DNA of 64,000 nt from CAXXOZ01 sp963676435 (GCA_963676435.2 CAXXOZ010000022.1:124001-188000); one strand, 5' to 3'. Shown: positions 42,232 through 52,428, counted from the stretch's first letter. A program made the numbers and translations. Notes: generated from the letters alone by a model not told the origin.

Positions 42232-42281
42232 AGCTATAAATAGTTGTACAATTTAATCATTAACATAATAGGAGGACTTTA

Positions 42282-43169
42282 ATGAGCGGGTCTACTGAAA
42301 GAAATGTTATTATATATGATGAAGTTAGTATCGCTAGATTAAAAACAGCGGATTTTTTTAAAGAACTTTTTATAAAAATACATCATGCTGGCTCAAAAAG
42401 AGAAATTATTCACACCTTATCAAGCTCAGAAAAAAAAATGGATTTAATTATTTTTAATGACAGTTTTGAAAATGATAGGGGCTTTGAACTTCTCTCAGAA
42501 ATCAAGGAACATTCATCTGAAATTCCAATTCTAATTCTAACTACAAATGATAAAAAAGAAATTTTTTTCAAGATTATTTCTGAAGGGATTTGCGACTATT
42601 TACTCAAACCTTTTAGCGAAAAAATATTTTTAGCTAAAACTTTAGAAATTTTAAATTTCAATAAAACAAATATTTCACCTTCAAAAAAGAAAATCCATAT
42701 TGATAATGAAATAGCTTTTGATATAGTTGATTATTTGCGATCCGAGCTAAAAAAAGCCGAAAAAGGAAACTTTGAGGTTTCCGTTCTAATGCTAAAATTT
42801 TTTATTCCTGCAAAAGAAAACTCTATAAAAAACCAAGATAAATATATATATGTTTCAGATCTTTTTTTGGAAAAGCTTACTGAATTACTTTGGGATACAG
42901 ACATAGTCGAAAGAACCGAATTAAACAATTTTGTAGGAATTTTCCCTTTTTGCGGCATAAATAACATAAGTAAAGTCTATGAAAAGATAATAGATTGTTT
43001 TGATGAAATGAAAAAATCGGATAAAAATTTATTTCATTTCCATCTAGTTTTAACCTCTCTTACCTACCCTTCTAAAAAAGGAAGTGCGGAGGATTTGTTA
43101 GATTCTCTTGAAAATTCAATAAAACAAGAAATGGAAAATATAAATGGTCTATTAATAAAATTTATTTAG
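42282..43169 (+). CDS. degenerate receiver plus GGDEF-like protein
   Basis: 295 residues. Residues about 8-122 form a response-regulator receiver fold: the conserved Thr and Lys are present (ILILTTND, YLLKPFS). The phosphorylated Asp position in DLIIFNDSF appears to be Asn, with an Asp one residue later. Residues about 150-290 resemble a GGDEF domain whose signature has decayed to ELNNF. So neither phosphorylation nor c-di-GMP synthesis is expected; a binding or scaffold role is more likely. It is preceded by a perfect consensus promoter and ATG after AGGAGG. The identity of the receiver site needs alignment. Confidence 0.7.
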   Translation: MSGSTERNVIIYDEVSIARLKTADFFKELFIKIHHAGSKREIIHTLSSSEKKMDLIIFNDSFENDRGFELLSEIKEHSSEIPILILTTNDKKEIFFKIISEGICDYLLKPFSEKIFLAKTLEILNFNKTNISPSKKKIHIDNEIAFDIVDYLRSELKKAEKGNFEVSVLMLKFFIPAKENSIKNQDKYIYVSDLFLEKLTELLWDTDIVERTELNNFVGIFPFCGINNISKVYEKIIDCFDEMKKSDKNLFHFHLVLTSLTYPSKKGSAEDLLDSLENSIKQEMENINGLLIKFI

Positions 43170-43256
43170 TTTTCAGCTCATATACAATTCTTAATCATGT
43201 TCTTATCACATTTCTTTGATAAAATCAGTCAATAAATCAAGGAGCTTTAATTTAAT

Positions 43257-44153
43257 ATGAAAAATTTTCTAATGAAGCCTTTTAGGCTTGCTTTTTTATC
43301 AATTACTCTGATATCAGTTTTTTCTGTATATGTGGTGTTGGATACTTTTATTTTCCCAAAAAGTATTCAGATTGTTACATCATTAAACAATACAGATTCC
43401 GAAGCTATTAATGAAATTATAGACGAAGCCACCGTAAGTGAGTATACATACACAGACGAAAACATATCAATTAATATAAGCGAAGTAAATGAGTATGATT
43501 CTGTGATATATATTGCAGAAATTCAAATTTCAGATGCCGCATACCTAAAAACTGCTTTTGCAAATAACACATACGGTTTAAATATAAAAGATACCACCTC
43601 CGAAACAGCCGAAGATAATAATGCTATTTTAGCCATTAATGGCGATTACTATGGATTTAGAGAATATGGTTATGTATTGAGAAATGGAATTGTTTATCGC
43701 AGCGAATCAGGTGATTCAGATGCTCTTGTAATAGATGCTGATGGAAACTTTTCAATAATAAATGAATCGAACACTTCAATATCATCACTGGATACAGAAA
43801 ATATATGGCAAATTTTATCATTCGGGCCTGGCCTTATTGAAAATGGAGAAATCATTGTAAGTCAAACAAGTAGCAAAAAACTAAATAGCGAGAACCCAAG
43901 GACGGCTATCGGACAGATTTCTGAACTACATTATGTTATGGTTGTGGTAGACGGAAGAACTGATGAAAGTGATGGCCTTACATTAACAGAACTTGCTAAT
44001 TTTATGAATGATTTAGGTTGTGTGACAGCGTACAATTTAGATGGTGGCGGCTCATCTACTTTATACTTTAACGGAAAGGTTATAAACAACCCAACTGATG
44101 GTCGTTCAAACGGAGAAAGGCAGGTAAGTGATATTGTATACATCGGATATTAA
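43257..44153 (+). CDS. phosphodiester glycosidase family (NAGPA) exported protein
   Basis: 298 residues. One N-terminal membrane anchor or signal (about residues 10-32) precedes a NAGPA-type domain with LAINGDYYGF, a central SFGPGLIENG, NPRTAIG and the C-terminal NLDGGGSSTLYFNG, all typical. Homologues cleave GlcNAc-1-phosphodiesters or act on exopolysaccharide linkages, so an outer-surface role is likely. The next gene begins inside its last 26 bases. ATG after an AAGGAGC-like site. Confidence 0.85.
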   Translation: MKNFLMKPFRLAFLSITLISVFSVYVVLDTFIFPKSIQIVTSLNNTDSEAINEIIDEATVSEYTYTDENISINISEVNEYDSVIYIAEIQISDAAYLKTAFANNTYGLNIKDTTSETAEDNNAILAINGDYYGFREYGYVLRNGIVYRSESGDSDALVIDADGNFSIINESNTSISSLDTENIWQILSFGPGLIENGEIIVSQTSSKKLNSENPRTAIGQISELHYVMVVVDGRTDESDGLTLTELANFMNDLGCVTAYNLDGGGSSTLYFNGKVINNPTDGRSNGERQVSDIVYIGY

Positions 44154-44556
44154 AAAAAGCAATTTAACAAAAACAATAATAACATATATATTAATAACCA
44201 CTATAGTTTATAGTATTAGTAAAATATATTCTGTTTTTAGCCACAATGTAAATTCAGTATTTATGAGCCTAATGTTTTTATACCCACTTATTGGAGGAGT
44301 ACTTATTTTTAGTATCATAAAACTATTTTTCAAAAATATATGTCATTATAAATATTACAGATTATCCTATAATATCTATAACTCTGGAGTCGGAACTTTG
44401 GTTGTGGGTTCACTTTTAAGTGGAATATTTGAAATTGCAGGAACAAGTTCTAATTTCACGAAATACTATTATATAGTTGGTTTAATCCAAATTATTTATG
44501 CAATTTTTTTATTGTTAATCCCTAATTTAAGAAGACATGCTAATTTAAGTAGCTAA
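44128..44556 (+). CDS. small hypothetical membrane protein
   Basis: 142 residues with four likely membrane helices (about residues 15-35, 45-63, 85-105, 115-135). No family recognised. GTG start at 44128 lies inside the end of the glycosidase gene, with AGGCAGG just before it, suggesting translational coupling. Its stop overlaps the convergent GGDEF-EAL gene by four bases. It may anchor or assist the upstream surface enzyme; that is inference from position. Confidence 0.7.
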   Translation: MILYTSDIKKSNLTKTIITYILITTIVYSISKIYSVFSHNVNSVFMSLMFLYPLIGGVLIFSIIKLFFKNICHYKYYRLSYNIYNSGVGTLVVGSLLSGIFEIAGTSSNFTKYYYIVGLIQIIYAIFLLLIPNLRRHANLSS

Positions 44557-47453
44557 ATATACTTTTTAAAATAAATTTCTTCAACTTCTTCACTTTTGAG
44601 CGGTTTACTAAACAAGAAACCTTGGATATAATCACATCCAGCTTCTTTTAACCGCTCAAATTTTATTTTTTCTTCTATTCCCTCAGCTGTAATACTAAGA
44701 TTAAAGCTATGAGCCAAAGAAATAATACTATTCATAACTGATATGTTTTCCATATACAAGAATTTATCACATAAAGATTTATCCAGTTTTATCTTATCTA
44801 CTGGTATATATGTAAGGTAGTTAATTGAAGAATATCCGGTTCCAAAATCATCTAGAGCTATGCTCACACCCAACTCTTTCAACTTTTCCAAAAATGTCAT
44901 GGAAACTTCATTTTTTTCTAAAAGTATGCTTTCTGTTATTTCTATTTCAATTTCTTCTGGCCTGACTCCATATTGATCCATAGTTCTCTTCAAATATGAA
45001 ATGAATTCTTTATCTCTTAACTGCTTTGTTGAAAAATTTATCGAAACTTTTTTACCTGAAAACCCTTCCATTTTCCATTTTGCAATTTGTGACACAACTT
45101 CATTCACAACAAATCTGCCTATACCGATAATCAAATCAGTCTCTTCCGCTACTTTTATAAAAGTAACTGGAGAGATATTATGATTTTTAAGTCTTAATAG
45201 AGCCTCAAAAGAAATAATATTTCCTTCTTTTGTTGAAACTTGTGGCTGATATAACATTTGATATCCATTGTCTTTTAGAGCATTTCTTAAGATATTTTCA
45301 ATTTCTGTTTTTGCTATCAAATCACTTTTCATTTTATCATCGTAAAATGTGTAGCTATTTTTCCCCGCACCTTTTACACTATACATTGCTGTATCTGCAT
45401 TCATAATAAGTTCTTCTGAACTGCTGCCATCTAATGGAAATCTTGAAATCCCGATACTAAAGGATATGTAGTTATCCAGGTTATCTATTCTAATAATTCT
45501 TTCACAATTATATTTAATATTTTTTATAATTTTCTCAATTTTATCAACTTCTTTTGTGCCAGTAATTAAAACTATAAACTCATCTCCTCCAAATCTAGAA
45601 ACAAAAATATCTTCGCTTTCAATTTTACTAAGGGATTTACTAAATTCTTTTAATAGTCTATCTCCATAAACATGTCCCAAAGTATCATTTACTTCTTTAA
45701 AGTTATCTAGATCTAAAAGTATAACTGTACAGTCTTGTTTATTCGTAATAGCTTCATTCAATTTTGTAATATAATAAAACCTATTAGGTAAATTAGTTAA
45801 AAAATCATGTTTAGCCATTTCAGAAATCTTTTCTTCCTGCATTTTCAAAACAGTAATGTCTAGCATTATTCCATAAACAATTGTAATTTTATTTTCACTG
45901 CTTCTAACACCTCTACCCCTAATCAAAACCCATTTCCTATCACCTTTTACGTTTACAGGAATTTGAAGATTCATTTCATCAATTTCTTCTTTTTCTAACT
46001 GATGATAAAGCTTTCTTAAAGCATTACCATATTTTTGTCCAAAAGTTCTTAACACAAATTCTGTTGCATTTTCTTTTTGCTTTATTTCAGTGCCTATTAT
46101 CTCCCCAAAGTTTTGGGATATTGAAATCAAATTCTTTTCAACTTCAAGTTCCCATACTCCACTTTCGGTTACTTTTACTGCAATCTCAAACTTTTGGTTT
46201 AATAATTCTATTTCTTTTAAATATTCCTGTGTGGTTTCATACTGGTTTCTTAATTCTTCTTCAATTGCTGTTATTTCTAGAATAGCCTCTGAAAGTTCAT
46301 CATTTGCATTTTTCAACTTCTTTTGAACTGCTCTTTTTCTTAAGTTATCAATTATAAAGAACAAAATTATCAATAAAAGAAAAACAAATATCATAACAAG
46401 ATACATAACATAAGTTCTATATGTTTCAAAAATACTAGGTTCTTTATTAATAAACTCAGTTTCTTCAGAGAAAACAGAAATATCAATATCAAATTTATTT
46501 ACTATATCGTAATCAACTAATGTATGAATAGGGCTTTCATATATCATTTCTATATCTTTTATTTCTTTACCATTAAAAACATCTAGCATCATGTTTGCAG
46601 CTAGTTCTCCAGATCCTACAAAAGAAACACTGACTCCTCCTAAGAGGCCATTTCCCACTCCTCCTCTTGTAGCTCTGTATACAGGAACGTCAACATTCCC
46701 TGTAATAAGTTCTACCATTTCATGAACATCTTTTGTTTGATTTGTTTTATCTTGAAACATATTTAAAAAAAGTAAAATAGTATCGTCATTAATACTGTTA
46801 AGTATATACTCTATTTCGTCAAAACTATATTTTGATGCATCTATATCTTCAAATGCTAAACTAGGAAAATCCTCCTGTATATCATAAAACTGCTTTTTGT
46901 CACCAATACCTGTTAATGTTCCGTCTACCAAAGCAACTACTCTATTGGCTTCTGGATTAATTTTTAAAGCTAGTTCGATATTTTCTTCTAATGGTGTTTT
47001 TTGCATTACCCCAGTAATTTCTTCATTTTTTGATGCAGCCATCGCATTTTCTAAATCATTAATCCCTAAAAAAACAATGGGTATATCATTAAACAATTCT
47101 TCCTGATAATCAACCACAAATTTTAAAGCTGGATCATCCCCGACTATAATTCCATCATATTTTTCGCTATTATCTAACTTATATTTTAAAGATTCATAAA
47201 AAATTTCTATATTCTCTTGTGAATCAAAGCGCTTTGTGTCCATATATTCTGTATCAAGTGAAATTTCTTCTTTTTCAAAAATATTTAGAATCCCTTCGAT
47301 TTCCTCAGGAACAATTTCATACAAATCATCATAAGAACTTATAAAAAGGACGCGCCTCTCATGCTCTGCACTAATAACTTGCAGAGCAAAAGAGACGCTA
47401 ACTATTATACAAATCACAAATATAATAATTTTAAAAAATTTCTTTTCATTCAT
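44553..47453 (-). CDS. membrane sensor GGDEF-EAL cyclic-di-GMP enzyme with periplasmic-binding-like domain
   Basis: 966 residues. A short N-terminal membrane span (about residues 8-25) is followed by an ABC substrate-binding-like sensor to about residue 340, a second span at about 350-375, a coiled-coil stretch, a PAS-like domain to about 540, a GGDEF domain with intact FGGDEF at about 630, and an EAL domain with intact FEALLR and DDFGTGYSS. Both c-di-GMP synthesis and hydrolysis motifs are intact. It senses an external ligand. ATG at 47453 after GAGG; an earlier in-frame ATG is less well placed. Confidence 0.88.
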   Translation of the reverse strand: MNEKKFFKIIIFVICIIVSVSFALQVISAEHERRVLFISSYDDLYEIVPEEIEGILNIFEKEEISLDTEYMDTKRFDSQENIEIFYESLKYKLDNSEKYDGIIVGDDPALKFVVDYQEELFNDIPIVFLGINDLENAMAASKNEEITGVMQKTPLEENIELALKINPEANRVVALVDGTLTGIGDKKQFYDIQEDFPSLAFEDIDASKYSFDEIEYILNSINDDTILLFLNMFQDKTNQTKDVHEMVELITGNVDVPVYRATRGGVGNGLLGGVSVSFVGSGELAANMMLDVFNGKEIKDIEMIYESPIHTLVDYDIVNKFDIDISVFSEETEFINKEPSIFETYRTYVMYLVMIFVFLLLIILFFIIDNLRKRAVQKKLKNANDELSEAILEITAIEEELRNQYETTQEYLKEIELLNQKFEIAVKVTESGVWELEVEKNLISISQNFGEIIGTEIKQKENATEFVLRTFGQKYGNALRKLYHQLEKEEIDEMNLQIPVNVKGDRKWVLIRGRGVRSSENKITIVYGIMLDITVLKMQEEKISEMAKHDFLTNLPNRFYYITKLNEAITNKQDCTVILLDLDNFKEVNDTLGHVYGDRLLKEFSKSLSKIESEDIFVSRFGGDEFIVLITGTKEVDKIEKIIKNIKYNCERIIRIDNLDNYISFSIGISRFPLDGSSSEELIMNADTAMYSVKGAGKNSYTFYDDKMKSDLIAKTEIENILRNALKDNGYQMLYQPQVSTKEGNIISFEALLRLKNHNISPVTFIKVAEETDLIIGIGRFVVNEVVSQIAKWKMEGFSGKKVSINFSTKQLRDKEFISYLKRTMDQYGVRPEEIEIEITESILLEKNEVSMTFLEKLKELGVSIALDDFGTGYSSINYLTYIPVDKIKLDKSLCDKFLYMENISVMNSIISLAHSFNLSITAEGIEEKIKFERLKEAGCDYIQGFLFSKPLKSEEVEEIYFKKYI

Positions 47454-47470
47454 AAAGTTCCTCAATGTTC

Positions 47471-48538
47471 CTATTTTACTTTATTGTAGTCTAGCATACC
47501 ACCTTGTAAAACCTTCACATTATTAAATCCTGATTTTTTTAAAATTTGTGCTCCTGTTGTAGCTCTTGCACCTGATCTACACACTACAACTATATAATCA
47601 TTCTTATATTGTTCAAGCTCACTTAATTTTCCTGAAAGGCTGCCAATTGGAATATTTAACACCCCATCTATCTGCCCTAAATCACTTATAAGTTCTTCAG
47701 GTTCTCTTACATCAATTAGTGTTGCTTTTATATCTGAATTTCTTTCTTTTAGAAAATCTATAGCGTTTATGTATTCAACTTCTATTTCATTTACTGATTC
47801 GTCAAGCGTACCTTTTATCTCACAAGCTGGTGCATCTACAGGAATCCAGGCACTATTAGGATCTTTAGCACAGGTATAGTTAGCTTTTAGCACATCTTTC
47901 ATCCAATCCGCTGGTCCAAGTTTTAAATCTTCTAAGTATGTTACAAACTCATCTTTTGTTCTTGGTTTAAAGTGAGGGTTTATTTCTCTTTGTCTTCCTA
48001 GACTTGAAGGCTTTCTATCTCTATATTCGTGAGCAGGATAAACAATTAACTGATCTGAAAAATCAGATATTTTACTTAAACTCTCCCAGTGTGCTGCTGG
48101 ACTTCCACCTGGTAAATCGTCTCTACCTGCTCCAGCATCATCAAGAAATATAAAGTCTCCTGTAAACATTTTGTCACCAATAACAAGACTAATTGAATCC
48201 TTTGTATGCCCTGGTGTATGAGTAATGTCAATATCCATACCATTTATTTTTAATTTATCGCCATCTTTTACTCTAACTGATACACACTTGGCTGGTGCTT
48301 TTTCATGCATTACATACTCACAACCTGTTGCATCCTTTAAAGCTGAGCCTGCCGAAATATGATCTGCATGTGTATGAGTATCTATAACATGAGTAAGTAA
48401 ATATCCTTTTTCTTTTATTAAATTCAAGTATTCCTTGAATTGATCAATAATTGGGTCTACTAATATAATTTTCTTCGTTTCTTCGTCTCCAAGTAAATAA
48501 GTTTTACAAAATTTCGGATTTAATTGTTCAAAAATCAT
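47471..48538 (-). CDS. persulfide dioxygenase-like MBL hydrolase with C-terminal rhodanese
   Basis: 355 residues. The metallo-beta-lactamase domain (about 1-235) has THTHADH near residue 55, GHTKDS, TGDFIFLDDAG and PAHEY, a single-iron ETHE1-type site. The rhodanese domain (about 255-355) has its catalytic Cys in VVVCRSGARA. Such fusions oxidise glutathione or low-molecular-weight persulfides and move sulfane sulfur. In an anaerobe the dioxygenase activity needs oxygen, so detoxification of stray oxygen and sulfide is possible. It is single, 17 bases from the sensor gene, with a GGAGG site. Confidence 0.85.
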   Translation of the reverse strand: MIFEQLNPKFCKTYLLGDEETKKIILVDPIIDQFKEYLNLIKEKGYLLTHVIDTHTHADHISAGSALKDATGCEYVMHEKAPAKCVSVRVKDGDKLKINGMDIDITHTPGHTKDSISLVIGDKMFTGDFIFLDDAGAGRDDLPGGSPAAHWESLSKISDFSDQLIVYPAHEYRDRKPSSLGRQREINPHFKPRTKDEFVTYLEDLKLGPADWMKDVLKANYTCAKDPNSAWIPVDAPACEIKGTLDESVNEIEVEYINAIDFLKERNSDIKATLIDVREPEELISDLGQIDGVLNIPIGSLSGKLSELEQYKNDYIVVVCRSGARATTGAQILKKSGFNNVKVLQGGMLDYNKVK

Positions 48539-48608
48539 AATATAACCTCCTGAATACTTTTATTGTTTACAACTATTATAATAGATAAATATGAAGAATT
48601 ACAATAAT

Positions 48609-48643
48609 AAAGGCCTCTTTTTTTTTAAAAAGAAGCCTTTTTA
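48609..48643 (-). terminator. terminator after lon
   Basis: An AAAGGC/GCCTTT stem continuing into TCTTTTT/AAAAAGA with one mismatch, around 48609-48642, directly after the lon stop on the minus strand. The T tract is short. Confidence 0.7.
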
Positions 48644-48646
48644 ATA

Positions 48647-51025
48647 TTAAATTCCTGCACCCACAACATTTTTTGTTTTATTTCCTGGAATTAGTGAAAT
48701 TCCAAATTTGAAATCTTCATCTTTTTTATAGAAAAAAGTTCTATTCATATCAAGCAATTTTATTTTTAATGCGTGTAAAACAACTTCTTCAATAGTTTCA
48801 ACAGGTACTATTTCTAACTGTTCTTTTATCTCTTCTGGTACTTCATTTAAATCTTCTTGGTTTTCGTAAGGAATTAAAACCTTTTTAATTCCTGCTCTTT
48901 GAGCAGCCATAAGTTTCTCTGGTAAACCACCTATTGGCATAACCTGTCCTCTAAGGGAAAGCTCACCTGTCATAGCAATTTCATTATCAACTGGAACACC
49001 TGTCACTAGTGATGTTAATGCTGTAAAAAGTGTAATCCCTGCTGAAGGTCCATCTTTTGGTACTGCTCCTGAAGGAACATGAATATGGATATCCTTATCT
49101 TTAAATTCTAGCTTTTCGTCATAAAACATTGATTTAACTAAACTTACTGATATATTTGCCGATTCTTTCATGACATCACCTAACTGCCCTGTAACATGTA
49201 TCTGCCCAGTCCCATTCATTGCTGTTGTTTCAATAAATAGTATTTCTCCGCCTACAGGAGTCCACGCAAGACCTGTAACTACTCCAGGTGTATTAGATTT
49301 CAAAGCTTTTTCATGCCTTGAAACTCGTTTCCCCAAAAGTTCTGATAAATCATTTTCTAAAACGGAGGTTTGATTCTTTTTATCTTCTACTTTTTTAACT
49401 GCAACATATCTAGAAATCTTATCAAGTTGTTTCTTTAATCCTCTTACTCCTGCCTCCATAGTATAATCTTCTATTACTTTTTTAATAACATCATCTGACA
49501 TAACTAGATCATTTTTCTTTAAACCAGCACTTTTCACTGCTTTTGGTAGTAAATGTTCCTTTGCTATATGATACTTTTCAAGAGGTGTATAGCCTGATAG
49601 CTGTATTACTTCCATCCTATCTAACAATGGTCTTGGAATTGTATCAAGAGAATTTGCTGTACAGATAAACATTACTTTTGATAAATCATAAGGAACATTT
49701 AAATAATGGTCTGTAAATGTTGAGTTTTGTTCTGGATCAAGCACTTCTAAAAGAGCACTTGCAGGATCACCCTGATAGCTTTGTCCTAATTTATCAATTT
49801 CATCAAGAACCATTACTGGGTTCATTACACCTGCTCTTTTTATGCCTTCCATAATTCTTCCTGGCATAGCACCTACATAAGTACGTCTATGACCACGAAT
49901 TTCTGATTCATCCCTAACACCACCTAAACTAACTCTTACATACTCTCTGTTAAGTGCTTTTGCAATGCTCTTGCCCATACTTGTTTTACCTGTTCCTGGA
50001 GCACCTACAAATAATAAAATAGAACCAGACTGTTTTTTGTTAAGAGACATTACTGCCATCTGTTGTAATATTCTATCTTTCACTTTTAACATTCCATAAT
50101 GCTCTTCACTTAATATTTCTCTTGCTTTTGTAATATTAAGTTTTTTAGGTTTCCCTACCTGCCATTTAAGGTTTGTAATAAAGTCAAGATAATTAAACAA
50201 TGAACCATATTCATGTCCATTTTGTCCTTCTTGCTTGAATCTGTTAAGAACTCTAAGAACTTCTTTCTTTACTTCTTCTGGCATATTAGCATCTTCAATT
50301 TTATCTTCAAATAACTTGTCCTCTGAAACTGCATCAGGGTTTAGTTCATCTAACTCTTTTTGTAAAATATTCATTTGCTTTTTAATAGCCATTTCTTTAT
50401 AAGAATTTTTTTGCTCTTGATTTTCTTTATTATTTAGATCTGATTGTAGGGCAACCATACCTTTAAGTTCCATAATCGCCTTATCTATAATTTCTATTCT
50501 TTTTATAATTGAGTCTGTTTCAAGAAGGCTATACTTTTCTTCCAAGTCCATTAATAAGTAAGGTCCTATCGCGCTTACTGCTTCATTAATACTTGTCCAT
50601 TTTTTAATATATGCAGCCATCCAATTTCCCCATAAAAAATTACTTAACAACTCTTTTATGTCATCTTTTATCTTTTGAAGTTCGATATTTTCTTTTTCTG
50701 GGGTTACATCTGGTTTTTCTTCAATAACTTCATATGAACCTGTTATATTTCCTTCAATAATTTTCAAATCATAAACTTTAACTTTTTCTTTAGTAAAAAC
50801 CACTAGAGTATCCTCTTTTAAGGTTTGAATTTCCGCTACTACTCCTATTTCATAGAAATCTCCAAGAGAGAAATCTCCAGATTCTTTTTCAATTTTAACA
50901 GGCAAAAGAATAACTTTCTCTTCAGCTCTAATTTCTTCAATATCTTTTCCTTCAATTAAGTTTATTGGGAAATTATATTTTACATTTGGTAATACGATCG
51001 TGTTGAATACTGGTATTATATACAT
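48647..51025 (-). CDS. lon: ATP-dependent protease LonA
   Basis: 792 residues. The N-terminal LAN domain (about 1-200) and a coiled region are followed by an AAA+ module with Walker A GAPGTGKTS (about 340) and Walker B VLDEIDK. The peptidase domain has catalytic Ser in DGPSAG and Lys in GLPEKL near the end. A 30-residue C-terminal extension beyond the usual end (DFKFGISLIPG) is of unknown role. It degrades damaged and regulatory proteins. A CIRCE element sits in its leader, so HrcA probably controls it. ATG after AAAGGAGGG. Confidence 0.95.
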   Translation of the reverse strand: MYIIPVFNTIVLPNVKYNFPINLIEGKDIEEIRAEEKVILLPVKIEKESGDFSLGDFYEIGVVAEIQTLKEDTLVVFTKEKVKVYDLKIIEGNITGSYEVIEEKPDVTPEKENIELQKIKDDIKELLSNFLWGNWMAAYIKKWTSINEAVSAIGPYLLMDLEEKYSLLETDSIIKRIEIIDKAIMELKGMVALQSDLNNKENQEQKNSYKEMAIKKQMNILQKELDELNPDAVSEDKLFEDKIEDANMPEEVKKEVLRVLNRFKQEGQNGHEYGSLFNYLDFITNLKWQVGKPKKLNITKAREILSEEHYGMLKVKDRILQQMAVMSLNKKQSGSILLFVGAPGTGKTSMGKSIAKALNREYVRVSLGGVRDESEIRGHRRTYVGAMPGRIMEGIKRAGVMNPVMVLDEIDKLGQSYQGDPASALLEVLDPEQNSTFTDHYLNVPYDLSKVMFICTANSLDTIPRPLLDRMEVIQLSGYTPLEKYHIAKEHLLPKAVKSAGLKKNDLVMSDDVIKKVIEDYTMEAGVRGLKKQLDKISRYVAVKKVEDKKNQTSVLENDLSELLGKRVSRHEKALKSNTPGVVTGLAWTPVGGEILFIETTAMNGTGQIHVTGQLGDVMKESANISVSLVKSMFYDEKLEFKDKDIHIHVPSGAVPKDGPSAGITLFTALTSLVTGVPVDNEIAMTGELSLRGQVMPIGGLPEKLMAAQRAGIKKVLIPYENQEDLNEVPEEIKEQLEIVPVETIEEVVLHALKIKLLDMNRTFFYKKDEDFKFGISLIPGNKTKNVVGAGI

Positions 51026-51047
51026 AATAATCCCTCCTTTTTAACTA

Positions 51048-51074
51048 TCAGCACTCCGCATTGTTGAGTGCTAG
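51048..51074 (-). promoter_or_regulatory. CIRCE operator (HrcA site) in the lon leader
   Basis: TCAGCACTC-N9-GAGTGCTAG, 16 of 18 arm positions match TTAGCACTC-N9-GAGTGCTAA. It lies 23 bases before the lon ATG, downstream of a likely TTGTGA (51120-51115) promoter, where HrcA would block transcription. HrcA and its usual targets are not in this window. Confidence 0.88.
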
Positions 51075-51122
51075 TCTTTGCTTAAAAAAAATATCATGGA
51101 TATTTTTTTTAGATTCACAAGG

Positions 51123-51566
51123 TTATTTGTCTTCTAGTTCAAAATCTATATTTTTTGAAATTTTCGCAAAAGCTTTTTGAATTGTTTCCTTTTCTTCTTT
51201 TGAAAAGTCTGTATAAATAATTTCAATTATCTGATTCCAAACCATGTTCAACTCTTTAACTACAGGTCTCGCTTTATTAGTTATTGTCAAACGTAAACAT
51301 CTTCTGTCTTCCTTGTCTTCTGATGTAATAATATACTCTTTTCTAACAAGGTTATCTAAAGCTTTTGAAACATGAGCCTTTGAAAGACACTTATAACTAA
51401 CTATGTCTTTAGCCGTGTCAAAATCTTCATACTTGTCTAAAAAAAGCAAAACGTCCAGCTCAATCTTTCTAAGCTCATACTTTTCCATTATACATTCACA
51501 TTTTTTTTCATAAACTTTTCGGAATTTTTGCACGTTTACAAATCCTTCAATTTCGCATTCAAACAA
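51123..51566 (-). CDS. MarR-family transcriptional regulator
   Basis: 147 residues with the MarR winged helix. The recognition segment is YKCLSKAHVSKALDNLV and the wing is SEDKEDRRCLRLTIT, with typical DxRxxxL-like spacing. Ligand and targets unknown. TTG start at 51566 has AAAGGAG about nine bases before. It lies upstream of lon and downstream of the broken EAL gene; its own promoter must be within 60 bases. An autoregulatory role is usual in the family. Confidence 0.85.
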   Translation of the reverse strand: MFECEIEGFVNVQKFRKVYEKKCECIMEKYELRKIELDVLLFLDKYEDFDTAKDIVSYKCLSKAHVSKALDNLVRKEYIITSEDKEDRRCLRLTITNKARPVVKELNMVWNQIIEIIYTDFSKEEKETIQKAFAKISKNIDFELEDK

Positions 51567-51625
51567 AACTTTTTCTCCTTTAGTTTCTTGATGAACTGTT
51601 CGTTATAGAACTATTTTATCACAAT

Positions 51626-52419
51626 TTAAAAAATTGTCAATAGGGACTGATTTATGCTACTTATGTCTCTTATAACTTTTTCATCAATTTCTTTAATAAT
51701 ACAATTAGGTCTTTGAATATAGTAGCCCTGTCCATACTCAACTCCTAATTCTATTAATTTTTCTAGTTCCTCGTATGTTTCAATACCCTCAGCTATTATA
51801 GGTATCCTAGATTCTTTCGAAAACTCCGACATACCTTTAATAATTGCATATTTTATTCGATTTTTTTCAATATTTCTAATAAGGTACATATCAAGCTTAA
51901 TATAGTCTGGGCAAACTTCACTTATAAGATTTAAACCTGAATATCCTGCCCCTGTATCGTCAATAGCAATTTTATATCCCTGACTTTTATAATTTACAAT
52001 TGTATTTTGAAAACCTTCCATATCTTCAATTACATTTCTTTCAGTTATCTCAAAAACTATATCTTTTTCTTCCATATTATAACTTTCGATAATTTTTTTT
52101 GTAAAAACCTTTTTTTAAACTTCTCATCGTATATAATATTGGGATTAACATTTAAAAATAATTTTTTGTTATAAAAATCTATCTTTTTTTCATAAACGCT
52201 TTTTAATGCTTTTTTTCTACATATCTGCTCCAATTGCCATAGAAACCCATTTTTTTCCGCAAAAGAAAAAACTTCCCCAATATTATCAAATTCACATTTC
52301 TTAGATGTTCTTGATAACGCTTCATAACCTAGCACTTCACCATTTTTCAGGGATATGATAGGTTGAAACACAGTATATAAAACTTCGTTACTTATTATGT
52401 CGCATTCTCGGTAGTTCAT
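51626..52419 (-). pseudogene. EAL-domain c-di-GMP phosphodiesterase, frameshifted
   Basis: From 52419 the first frame gives the EAL N-terminus (TVFQPIISLKNG, then GYEALSR) and stops at 52057. From about 52075 a second frame continues with FEITERN, AIDDTGAGYSG, KLDMYLI and GIETYEE to 51626. Together they form one EAL domain of about 265 residues with the main motifs intact. The junction, near 52085-52115, has A and T homopolymers. Adding one A, or removing one A and one T, restores the frame. It follows the chemoreceptor gene by nine bases. Sequencing error and true mutation are both possible. Confidence 0.8.
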
Positions 52420-52428
52420 CTTATCACC

